In this document: piece by piece, positions 55,081 to 62,471 of the stretch
Layout of the letters: the number at the start of each line of letters is the position of its first letter
How positions within the stretch are numbered: the stretch's first letter is position 1
Assembly: GCA_051278195.1 (NCBI GenBank)
Contig: JBNMQM010000013.1
Span: 1-64,000 of the forward strand
Direction of reading: 5' to 3'
Origin: JAHRVQ01 sp051278195
GTDB lineage: Bacteria; Pseudomonadota; Gammaproteobacteria; Pseudomonadales; Azotimanducaceae
DNA: 64,000 nt
The notes under the pieces: generated by a model
The model's database searches: none
What the model was told of the DNA's origin: nothing
The model's input: only the letters and a program-made list of their open reading frames with translations
Position numbers and translations under genes: made by a program

Positions 55081-56196
55081 TTATGCTGCGTGATGGATGT
55101 CGTCGGCTGGTTGACTCCGACCGTAATACCGACCGAACCGATTACCTAAGAACTTATCAAGAGATATCTCTTCCTGGCACACGAAGCCTTGCGAGCGAAT
55201 GTCGCCCTTCGCCAGCATATCTAATACAGCGCATATACTCGCCGCCGTCGTCACCTGGATGGCACTGCAGGCCTGCTCGGAGATAGTTTGCCCGTACACT
55301 TTGTTCGCATAGGTTTGTTGGATCAGTTGCCCTTGCTTGCGCCCGCTGACGGTAACAAAAATTAGCACGACATCCTGTAAGGTAGCCGGCACTGCATTTT
55401 CGAACACATCTTTTAACAAGTCGCGCCGGTTACGTAATTGCAGATCATGCAGTAACGTTTTCATAATATCGCGATGACCCGGGTATCGAATGGTTTGATA
55501 GCATAAATTTTTTACTCGACCTGCTAACGTTTCTGCCAGGGTGCCAATCCCGCCACTGGTATTGAAAGATTCATAATTGATGCCATCGAGAGAAAAGTGC
55601 TCCAGATGTTCGAGAGCCGATACTGTGGTGAGTTGACCATCCTTAATGGCGACACAGGGCTCACAGTACTCGTTAATCACACCGTCGGTGCTCCAAGTCA
55701 GATTGTAATTCAATGAGTTGCTAGGGAATTGCGGCAGAGCGCCCACACACATACGAATAGATTCTAATTCATCAAAGTCTTTCGCCAGGTCATTCGCCAC
55801 AATGGAAATGAACCCAGGCGCTAAGCCGCATTGGGGGATCAATGCGGTTGTGGCATTTTCAGCGAGGGTTTTCACGCAAGCCGTGCTCGCGACATCCTCA
55901 GTCAGGTCCAAATAGTGAACCTTCGCGGCGACCGCCGCCTTCGCAATCTGCTCAGTCATAAAGTACGGCGTCGCACTGAGCACCGCAAAATGTCCCTGCA
56001 GGGCTTGGATGAAGCCATCGTGGTCCGCAACATCTAGCGTCCGCTTCTCTAAACCAGGTTCATCAGGGATTCTGTGCAACTGCTCTGCCGAAGCATCAAT
56101 CAGGGTGATGCGGTATTCACCACAGCTAAGCAGAAATCGACAAATCATCGCGCCGATCTTGCCAGCACCTACTATCGCAATATGTTTTTGTTCCAT
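55081..56196 (-). CDS. Lysine 6-dehydrogenase / saccharopine dehydrogenase-like protein
   Basis: A 371-residue NAD(P)-dependent oxidoreductase. The N-terminal Rossmann motif is IAIVGAGKIGAMICRFL, and the rest (YLDLTEDVASTACVKTLAE, CGLAPGFISIVAND, GIGTLAETLAGRVKNLCYQTIRYPGH) is the saccharopine dehydrogenase-like fold. The nucleotides for EQK are duplicated around the start (first TTG at 56211, ATG at 56196), so the true start is not certain; ATG 56196 is preferred. With the ALDH7 gene it would convert lysine to Delta1-piperideine-6-carboxylate and on to aminoadipate. Saccharopine dehydrogenase itself is the alternative. Confidence 0.82.
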   Translation of the reverse strand: MEQKHIAIVGAGKIGAMICRFLLSCGEYRITLIDASAEQLHRIPDEPGLEKRTLDVADHDGFIQALQGHFAVLSATPYFMTEQIAKAAVAAKVHYLDLTEDVASTACVKTLAENATTALIPQCGLAPGFISIVANDLAKDFDELESIRMCVGALPQFPSNSLNYNLTWSTDGVINEYCEPCVAIKDGQLTTVSALEHLEHFSLDGINYESFNTSGGIGTLAETLAGRVKNLCYQTIRYPGHRDIMKTLLHDLQLRNRRDLLKDVFENAVPATLQDVVLIFVTVSGRKQGQLIQQTYANKVYGQTISEQACSAIQVTTAASICAVLDMLAKGDIRSQGFVCQEEISLDKFLGNRFGRYYGRSQPADDIHHAA

Positions 56197-56331
56197 ACCT
56201 TTTTGTTCCAAGTGAAGTCGCCAGAAGCAGCTAAGTTGTAAGTTTGGTGTACCTTGACGTCAGTTTTAAGCTGCAAATTGAGCTATTTTTCTCTATATTT
56301 AGGCATATTAGTGAACAAATAGACCAATTTG

Positions 56332-56757
56332 ATGAATTCTACCGATGAAAAGCTGTTGTCATTGCTTCTCGACAACGGCCGCGAAAGCACCTCCGCCCTG
56401 GCGCGTAAATTGTCGATCTCGCGTTCTACCGTGCAATCCAAAATCAAACGACTGGAAGAAAGTGGCGTAATCCAGGGCTATTCAGCTCAGTTGGGGGATG
56501 ATTACGCCAATAAACTCGTGTCGGCGCATGTGCTCATTACCGTCCATCAGAAGCAAACTGCGCAGACAAACCTAAAGCTCAGCGCGATACCTCAAATCAG
56601 AGCGCTCTTTGCCATAAGCGGTGACTATGATTTGATTGCGGTCGTGAGAACCGAAACGACAGAGCAACTCAGTAGCATCCTAGATGACATTGGGAATCTA
56701 GAGGGCGTCGAGCGCACAAACTCCTCACTGATACTCGAAACTAAGTTGCGCCGATGA
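56332..56757 (+). CDS. Lrp/AsnC-family regulator
   Basis: A 141-residue feast/famine regulator. The N-terminal HTH is ALARKLSISRSTVQSKIKRLEESGVI and the C-terminal RAM domain follows (ALFAISGDYDLIAVVRTETTEQL). It is divergent from the lysine 6-dehydrogenase gene, and many Lrp-type regulators control amino acid catabolism, so it probably senses lysine or its product and controls the two-gene operon. The AT-rich 135-base intergenic region may hold its sites. The 3' end overlaps the glycosyltransferase gene by four bases. Confidence 0.9.
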   Translation: MNSTDEKLLSLLLDNGRESTSALARKLSISRSTVQSKIKRLEESGVIQGYSAQLGDDYANKLVSAHVLITVHQKQTAQTNLKLSAIPQIRALFAISGDYDLIAVVRTETTEQLSSILDDIGNLEGVERTNSSLILETKLRR

Positions 56758-57611
56758 CCGCTCTGACCAGCAGCGTCCTGATGAGCGTCTATTGCAAGGT
56801 GCCTGCAGAACAATTGCGTCAGTGCCTTGCGAGTCTCGTCACGCAAACTCGGCAGCCCGACCAAATCGTTATTGTGATTGACGGTGCCATCTCCGCCGAT
56901 CTGCAAGCGCTGCTCGACCAGTATCAGAACTTTCAGCCCGACCAAGTGACTCTGGTACCACTGGACGAAAACGGCGGGCTCATCAACGCACTCAATACGG
57001 GCCTTACGCACTGCATTGGAGATTGGATATTGCGCATGGATGCCGATGACTTAGCCATGCCGAACCGCTTCAATATCCAGCTTGGGTTAGTGGCCGAAGA
57101 GCCGGAAATCGACGTGCTGGGCTGCTCAATGCTGGAATTCGACACCGACCCGCGGCTTCCCGCACGCTTTAAGCCCGTGATTGAAGCGCACGACGCCATT
57201 GCCCGGGCACTACCCTTCCGCAATCCTATTAATCACCCCACCGCCTGTATCCGAAAAAGCCGCTTACTTGAGATCGGTGGATATCCGGACCTTGCTCTCT
57301 TAGAGGACTATTTCTTATGGGCAAAGCTGCTTAAGGTGGGTGCAAAGTTCAGAAACCTATCTGAACCGCTATATTTGTTTCGATTCGACGATCAGACGTT
57401 GCAGCGTCGAGCAGGCAGTGAAAATTTCAAAAATGAAGTGTGGCTAAGGCACTGGATGTATCAGGCTGGGCTTAGCTCACTTCCTATTCTTGGCTTGGTG
57501 ACAGCGCTGCAGATCGTTTTGCGTTTCTCGCCCCTCGGTGTAAGACGCTGGCTATGGCACCGCAGCCGCGAGGACAGCAAATTAATCGTGGATTTACCCG
57601 CAGATATCTAA
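56754..57611 (+). CDS. Family 2 glycosyltransferase
   Basis: A 285-residue GT-A fold glycosyltransferase. It starts SSVLMSVYCKVPAEQLRQCL, has the DxD-type metal motif in LRMDADDLAMPNR and the acceptor region NPINHPTACIRKS. It should act on an envelope or exopolysaccharide acceptor. Its ATGA overlap with lrp couples it to the regulator, which looks like chance adjacency. The C-terminal hydrophobic-amphipathic stretch (LPILGLVTALQIVLRF) may lie on the membrane. Sugar specificity unknown. Confidence 0.88.
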   Translation: MTALTSSVLMSVYCKVPAEQLRQCLASLVTQTRQPDQIVIVIDGAISADLQALLDQYQNFQPDQVTLVPLDENGGLINALNTGLTHCIGDWILRMDADDLAMPNRFNIQLGLVAEEPEIDVLGCSMLEFDTDPRLPARFKPVIEAHDAIARALPFRNPINHPTACIRKSRLLEIGGYPDLALLEDYFLWAKLLKVGAKFRNLSEPLYLFRFDDQTLQRRAGSENFKNEVWLRHWMYQAGLSSLPILGLVTALQIVLRFSPLGVRRWLWHRSREDSKLIVDLPADI

Positions 57612-57664
57612 ACTTCGTCGCAGTTGGTTTACACTCTAGCCTCGCCTATAAAGCACGTGACCCT

Positions 57665-59230
57665 ATGCTACCGATAAAATCTCAAGCACCTGCCTTCAAC
57701 CTTGAATCAGCACAGGGGGCAAGCTACAGCTTTCCCTCTGATCAGAGCACGCTGATCTGCTTCATTAAGGAAGATTGCCCTACCTGCAAACTCGTTGTGC
57801 CAATTCTGGAACAACTGCATCAAAAGCAACAATTATTACTGGCGGTAGGACAGACAAAAGAAGGCAATGACAAGCTAATCAAAGAGTTCGATCTCTCCAT
57901 GCCGCTCTTGGATGACAGCAACCTGAAAGTTTCTTTTGCTTATGATATTGATACCGTTCCAACGTTGGTCCAAACGTCGCCTGACGGCACTATCGAAGCG
58001 CAGCTCATTGGTTTTGTGAAAGAAGAGTGGCTAGCGGTGCTGGGCCACGAACTTGCCGACAGCGTTGATTGGGCGACGTTGCCTGATTGGCGCCCAGGTT
58101 GTGGCTCCTTATCAGTAGATCCCATCATCGCTGACCGACTACAGGCCGAAGCAGAGAACAGCCCGCTGCGAGCCAGAAAGATTGAAGTCGCGCCTGCGGA
58201 CGATGAGTTCGAGTTTATGTTTGACCAAGGATTCAGCGATGGTTTACCGCTGGTCCCTCCCACGCCTGAGCGAGTGCTCCGAATGCTGACGGGCACAAGC
58301 CGTGATCCGCAAGAGGTTGTGGCTATATTACCGCCTAACCTCGCTGAAACCACCGTCGAGAAGGTCGCCATTAATGCGGTCATGGCAGGCTGTAAACCAG
58401 AATATTTGCCGGTTGTGATCGCCGCGCTCGAAGCCGCCTGCACAGACGAGTTCAACGCCCATGGTGTTATGTCCACAACCATGGGGGCAAGCCCGGTAAT
58501 GGTGGTCAATGGGCCTATTCGAGACCGTATCGGCATGAATTCAACACTGGGAGCGCTGGGCCAAGGTAATCGAGCAAACGCCACGATTGGTCGAGCGGTG
58601 AGGCTGGCACTACGTAACATGGGCGGCGCCAAGCCTGGTGGCACAGAGCGGTCGACCCTGGGTAGCCCCATGAAATTCACCATGTGCTTTGCCGAAGCGG
58701 AAGAACGTAGCCCTTGGGAGCCACTCCACGTTGAACGAGGGTTTGCCGCGACGGATTCTGTTGTCACCCTGTTCGGCATGACCAGCGGGCCAGTACTGGT
58801 TGTTGATCAGACCTCAGTGGCCAGCGAGCAACTCGCCAGCAGCATGGCGATGTGTCTGCAGAGCGTACATCACCCTAAATCCTATATGGGCAGCGATACT
58901 CTATTGGTTGTTTGCCCTGAACATCTCGACACCTTGCAGCGAGATGGCAAGATGTCCAAAGCCCAGCTTCGCCGTATCATTCAGGATTCACTGGCACTGC
59001 CGCTTAAACAGCTGGCTCAAGACAAACAATCTGGTGTTGGCATTGCTGCAGAGACATTGGCTAAGATGGACGAGACACGGCAGAATAAGCGAGTCACTAA
59101 ATTTCCCCACGACGAGGATATCCATATCGTCGTCGCGGGATCGGATGCCGGCAAGTTTTCCGGCGCTTTCCACGGTTGGGCCACCGGCTCAATTGGTACA
59201 ATTTCAGTTTCACGGAAAATCGAGGAGTAA
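57665..59230 (+). CDS. Thioredoxin-fold protein coupled to the UGSC selenoprotein
   Basis: A 521-residue protein. The first ~150 residues are thioredoxin/TlpA-like with a CPTC motif at C38-C41 (FIKEDCPTCKLVVPIL) and VPTLVQTSPDG as the cis-proline strand. Residues ~180-521 form a domain I do not know by name, beginning EFMFDQGFSDGLPLVPPTPERV and including GVMSTTMGASPVMVVNGPIRDRIGMNS, LGQGNRANATIGRAVRLALRNMGG and GAFHGWATGSIGT. ATG at 57665 is used; the frame runs further up but through other sequence. The stop is three bases before the ATG of the selenoprotein, so translation is likely coupled. A redox role for the pair is inferred. Confidence 0.8.
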   Translation: MLPIKSQAPAFNLESAQGASYSFPSDQSTLICFIKEDCPTCKLVVPILEQLHQKQQLLLAVGQTKEGNDKLIKEFDLSMPLLDDSNLKVSFAYDIDTVPTLVQTSPDGTIEAQLIGFVKEEWLAVLGHELADSVDWATLPDWRPGCGSLSVDPIIADRLQAEAENSPLRARKIEVAPADDEFEFMFDQGFSDGLPLVPPTPERVLRMLTGTSRDPQEVVAILPPNLAETTVEKVAINAVMAGCKPEYLPVVIAALEAACTDEFNAHGVMSTTMGASPVMVVNGPIRDRIGMNSTLGALGQGNRANATIGRAVRLALRNMGGAKPGGTERSTLGSPMKFTMCFAEAEERSPWEPLHVERGFAATDSVVTLFGMTSGPVLVVDQTSVASEQLASSMAMCLQSVHHPKSYMGSDTLLVVCPEHLDTLQRDGKMSKAQLRRIIQDSLALPLKQLAQDKQSGVGIAAETLAKMDETRQNKRVTKFPHDEDIHIVVAGSDAGKFSGAFHGWATGSIGTISVSRKIEE

Positions 59231-59233
59231 AGT

Positions 59234-59767
59234 ATGAGCACCATTCTTGACCCCACCGACGAGCGGGTCCCCGTTGCGCGGCAACCCACTCCAAGGCCAA
59301 TGACGATCACTGGCAATGTCGCGCTGTTGGACATTTCCAAGCCTCGCGGCAACATCTTGCTGGACCAGTTCGAGGCCCGATTAAAAGAGCGGCTGCCCAG
59401 CGTCAATTTCAATCGATACTCGAAGCCAACTTTTACTAAACCTGCGCCGGATGACCTAAGACAAGAAATTCGAGCCCGAAATGATTACGTCATAGAAGCC
59501 TTGGCTGATTGAGGATCCTGTACCACGTGCAGTTTGCACGATACGGTATGGTTCGAAATCAATGGCATTCCTTCAGTATCTGTTGCGTCTGAAGAGTTCG
59601 TCGATGCTGCAGAAACCCAAGCCAGAGCACTTGGTATGATTGATGCTGAGCGCGTCTTTGTTGCACATCCGATTCAGGATGCCACCGATGATCAGATGCG
59701 AGAGAAAGCAGACAAAGTCGTTGAGGCCGTCATTAACGCGCTCACCAACCAGAAGCATTCTGGTTAA
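59234..59767 (+). CDS. UGSC-type selenoprotein (in-frame TGA at 59510-59512 read as selenocysteine)
   Basis: The open frame from ATG 59234 (GAGGAG upstream) ends with TGA at 59510-59512 after ALAD. The next codons continue in frame to TAA at 59767 as GSCTTCSLHDTVWFEINGIP, VSVASEEFVDAAETQ, FVAHPIQDATDDQMREKADK. Read through, the motif is U93-G-S-C96 followed by C99, the UGSC motif of the known UGSC (seleno)protein family. The full protein is 177 residues, with the N-terminal half (MTITGNVALLDISKPRGNILLDQ) also typical. A SECIS-like hairpin starts five bases after the TGA. Selenium-dependent redox function in the cytoplasm is inferred. Function of the family is unknown to me. Ordinary stop-based annotation would split this gene in two. 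Confidence 0.88.
59517..59551 (+). promoter_or_regulatory. Bacterial SECIS-like hairpin downstream of the selenocysteine TGA
   Basis: Upper stem CGTGC (59526-59530) pairs with GCACG (59536-59540) around the loop AGTTT, with G at loop position 2. A lower stem pairs CCTGTACC (59517-59524) with GGTATGG (59545-59551), leaving one bulged T at 59519. Nineteen bases separate the TGA from the loop G. Short stem, guanine in the apical loop and a bulged U are the features SelB recognises in known bacterial SECIS elements. Confidence 0.78.
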
Positions 59768-61131
59768 TCGCCCAGCACATGAGCCAGATGTGCGTTTAGC
59801 ATCTGGCCTTTGGGGTCAAATTCTTTTTGCAACCTAACAAAATCTTTTAGTTGCGGATACAATTCATTAAGTTGCGCAAAGCCCAACGAATGCACTTTCC
59901 CCCAGTGTGGCCGACCACCGTATTGTAGGAATATTCTCTCTATTCGATCGAAGTAAGGCTTGTAGTCAAGGCCAGCAGAACGATGTATCGAAATAGAAGC
60001 ACGGGGCCCGCCGTTGAACATACTAAGCCAACTGTCATCCTCATCAATCGTGCGGTATTCAAGTGGAAACACCACATCTATCGCTTCATCACGAATCACT
60101 TGAAGCACCTCGCTCACGCAGGCCAGTCCTGACGCCACCGGCACCGAATACTCCATCTCATTAAATCGATCGTTGCGAACATTTGTGAGCGCCCGATAAG
60201 AGGTTTCAACACTGGTGGTTGCCGGAATTTCCTTTAACAAAAAGTTGAACAAGTAAGAACGTATCGATATCGGCACGCGGTTTAACATCGCAAACAAGTC
60301 CCCAGAATCTTCTTCGGGTATCGGTGGGACCTCATCTTCCGTGGTTTCTTTGTGAGCGATGACCAGTGAGTGGTCCGCATGTGGAAAAGGCAGGAACTCA
60401 TAATGCTGATACTCAAGACTTCTGGCATCGAAGCTAGCAATGACATCCGCGGTTGGTTCAACCCAAGTTTCAGTTTTAAGACGGAAAGGCGCTCGATTTT
60501 GGAAACCGACCTGCGTCACAACCCCCAGTGCGCCCAGACTCACACGCGCCGCTAAAAACCGTTCTTCATCTAGATTTCGATCGAGATCCATCACCTGCCC
60601 TGAAGGTAATACCAATCGAATTGAGTTGACGTACCCTGACAGGGACTTAAACCCTAGACCTGTACCGTGCGTTGATGTCGAGATCGCACCAGCGAGCGTT
60701 TGGCGATCAATATCCGGTAAATTGAACATCGCTTGACCCACATCGGCCAAAAGCGGACCGGCGTCACTCAGACGAGTACCCGCAGCGAAAACGGCAGAAT
60801 TCTGTTCGGTGCTATGGCTCAGCAAGCCTGAAATTTTGTCCAACACCACTAAGTTACCGTTAGTCGGCACCAGCGGCGAAAACGAATGACCGGCACCGAC
60901 AGGCCTAATTTCTCCCGTGAGACCTGCAAGAAGCTGAACCAGTTCTGCCTCGGATGCAGGCGCAAGCCTTGCTGCCGGGATAGCACTTAATGCACCTGAC
61001 CAGTTCGCCCAGGGCTCAGGTAAAAGTTCTGATGAAAGTTCAAATGGCGCCGCCAATGACTTTTTACCACCAACCGCAACAAATAAGGGTGCCAGCAAAG
61101 AAGCTAGCAAGAAATTTCGCCGACTGATCAA
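59764..61131 (-). CDS. Secreted FAD-linked oxidase of the ALO/GLO family
   Basis: A 455-residue flavoprotein with a Tat-like signal (SRRNFLLASLLAPLFV). The FAD domain has GEIRPVGAGHSFSP (histidine may carry the flavin) and LAGAISTSTHGTG, and the C-terminal ALO domain ends with HWGKVHSLGF. It would oxidise an aldonolactone or a similar sugar alcohol in the periplasm. TTG at 61131 is the start, overlapping the cytochrome c stop (TTGA), so it is coupled to the cytochrome, which probably takes its electrons. Exact substrate unknown. Its end overlaps the selenoprotein end by four bases, tail to tail. Confidence 0.88.
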   Translation of the reverse strand: MISRRNFLLASLLAPLFVAVGGKKSLAAPFELSSELLPEPWANWSGALSAIPAARLAPASEAELVQLLAGLTGEIRPVGAGHSFSPLVPTNGNLVVLDKISGLLSHSTEQNSAVFAAGTRLSDAGPLLADVGQAMFNLPDIDRQTLAGAISTSTHGTGLGFKSLSGYVNSIRLVLPSGQVMDLDRNLDEERFLAARVSLGALGVVTQVGFQNRAPFRLKTETWVEPTADVIASFDARSLEYQHYEFLPFPHADHSLVIAHKETTEDEVPPIPEEDSGDLFAMLNRVPISIRSYLFNFLLKEIPATTSVETSYRALTNVRNDRFNEMEYSVPVASGLACVSEVLQVIRDEAIDVVFPLEYRTIDEDDSWLSMFNGGPRASISIHRSAGLDYKPYFDRIERIFLQYGGRPHWGKVHSLGFAQLNELYPQLKDFVRLQKEFDPKGQMLNAHLAHVLGD

Positions 61132-61460
61132 GGGCCTTCCCCTGCCATAAACGCAGTGAGCACCAGAAAATCCTGCTCAGAACAATCCATGCAGTAACCC
61201 AGCGGCGGCATACCACCAAAGCCTTTCTGCATGTGTTCGAGCAACACCGCAGAGGGTTGCGCAATTCTAGACTGCCAGGCCTCATGGTCGCCGACCCTGG
61301 GGGCACCACCATTCCCATCCACGTGGCAAAGCGCACAGCTGCGCTGCCATTTTTCCATCGCGGACTGTTTATCAGCATCAGACACCCGAGGAAATACAGT
61401 AGGGTCCTGACTGCAACTCGATACGAATAACAGCATGGCAAAGATGGTTGTTCGGGGCAT
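61128..61460 (-). CDS. Cytochrome c lipoprotein (c5-like)
   Basis: A 110-residue c-type cytochrome. ATG at 61460 gives a lipoprotein signal (FAMLLFVSSC, lipid attached to Cys16). The haem site is CALCH, the axial methionine is in GFGGMPPLG, and CMDC near the end is the extra cysteine pair of c5-type cytochromes. It should be membrane-anchored in the periplasm. The stop overlaps the ALO-type oxidase start, so it is its likely electron acceptor. The frame extends upstream over the M23 gene end, but that part has no family features. Confidence 0.88.
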   Translation of the reverse strand: MPRTTIFAMLLFVSSCSQDPTVFPRVSDADKQSAMEKWQRSCALCHVDGNGGAPRVGDHEAWQSRIAQPSAVLLEHMQKGFGGMPPLGYCMDCSEQDFLVLTAFMAGEGP

Positions 61461-61549
61461 TTTAATAATTTCGGGCCTCTTTATACTGAAACAATATGCC
61501 AAGAATGGCACTTTTGGCTGACAAAATAAATTAGCCAAAAGCCCAACAA

Positions 61550-62374
61550 TTACCAATGTCGTTTCGTACTGGCATTGTTAACAAAGCGAAACGGTAGCGA
61601 TTCGAAATCGCCCATAGGTTTTGGTCGGTACACTGCAAAATGGAGGTGTGGAAGAGAAGAAAATCCAGTATTCCCAGAATATCCTATTAATTCGCCGACC
61701 TTCACTTCCTCGCCGACGTTGACCTTTACACCACCCTTCTTCAAATGATGGTACTCACCAGTTGTGCCGTCAGCATGAAGAACCACAATAAAGTTGGCGT
61801 ACGCGACATAGCGGCGACTGGCACCACCTTTATCGTTGTGAGCGACCGTTTGCACCACAATACCTGGCCTTGCCGCATGCACAGCCGTACCAACGGGCAT
61901 GGCAAAATCTACCGCGTACCGTGATGCGCCTCGATGGCTCCAGCCACCGCCAAATCCTTGAACCAGCGGATAGCGTTTGCCAATAGCAAAAGGTAGTTGG
62001 TACAAAAATTCATCATCATGACGCGCCTCCATGTCACCCGGGGTCCAATAGAATATATCGCGGTAGGAGGCGCGCTCATTTTCATCTACTGGATAGAGCG
62101 TCAGCAGTCGTTGCTCAGAATTGCCAGAAATCACCTCAGTCTCCACGTAACGAGCTTTTTCGCTGACCACGCTGCGTAAGTTTTTGACCTTAATATCCAG
62201 CGTGCCCGTGAAAGAATAGGGCTTTTGATTCTTGACCCAAAATTCATAACCTTCGCTAGTCTCACGTACTTCCCAACAAGCCCAATCCTCTAGACAATAG
62301 CCAGCCTTGGCAGAGTCCGATGCTATGAGACACGCCAACAACAGCAACATATAGTGATGCCTGAACCCCACCAA
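61550..62374 (-). CDS. Secreted M23 (LytM-type) peptidase domain protein
   Basis: A 274-residue protein with signal peptide (MLLLLACLIASDSAKA) and a C-terminal M23 domain. The zinc ligands are in HRGASRYAVDFAMP (H and D) and LPHLHFAVYRP (second HxH). It should cleave peptidoglycan cross-links or act on a substrate protein in the periplasm. Start is TTG at 62374 with AGAGGG upstream. The ~90 residues before the peptidase (VKNLRSVVSEKARYVETE and so on) are beta-rich and I do not recognise them. It is divergent from the propeller sensor. Confidence 0.87.
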   Translation of the reverse strand: MVGFRHHYMLLLLACLIASDSAKAGYCLEDWACWEVRETSEGYEFWVKNQKPYSFTGTLDIKVKNLRSVVSEKARYVETEVISGNSEQRLLTLYPVDENERASYRDIFYWTPGDMEARHDDEFLYQLPFAIGKRYPLVQGFGGGWSHRGASRYAVDFAMPVGTAVHAARPGIVVQTVAHNDKGGASRRYVAYANFIVVLHADGTTGEYHHLKKGGVKVNVGEEVKVGELIGYSGNTGFSSLPHLHFAVYRPKPMGDFESLPFRFVNNASTKRHW

Positions 62375-62471
62375 CTTTCTAACCCTCTCTTTTCTATGAC
62401 CCAGCTTGCTCAGCCTTTATTCCACAGGCAGCAGATGTAGATATAACAAAAACGCTGATACACTCTGGCCA

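Noticed and set aside
57940..58779. Antisense 279-codon frame
   Set aside because: Shadow of the thioredoxin-fold gene, which has clear motifs.
61461..61556. N-terminal extension of cytochrome c
   Set aside because: No signal or family features; the lipobox start at 61460 fits better.
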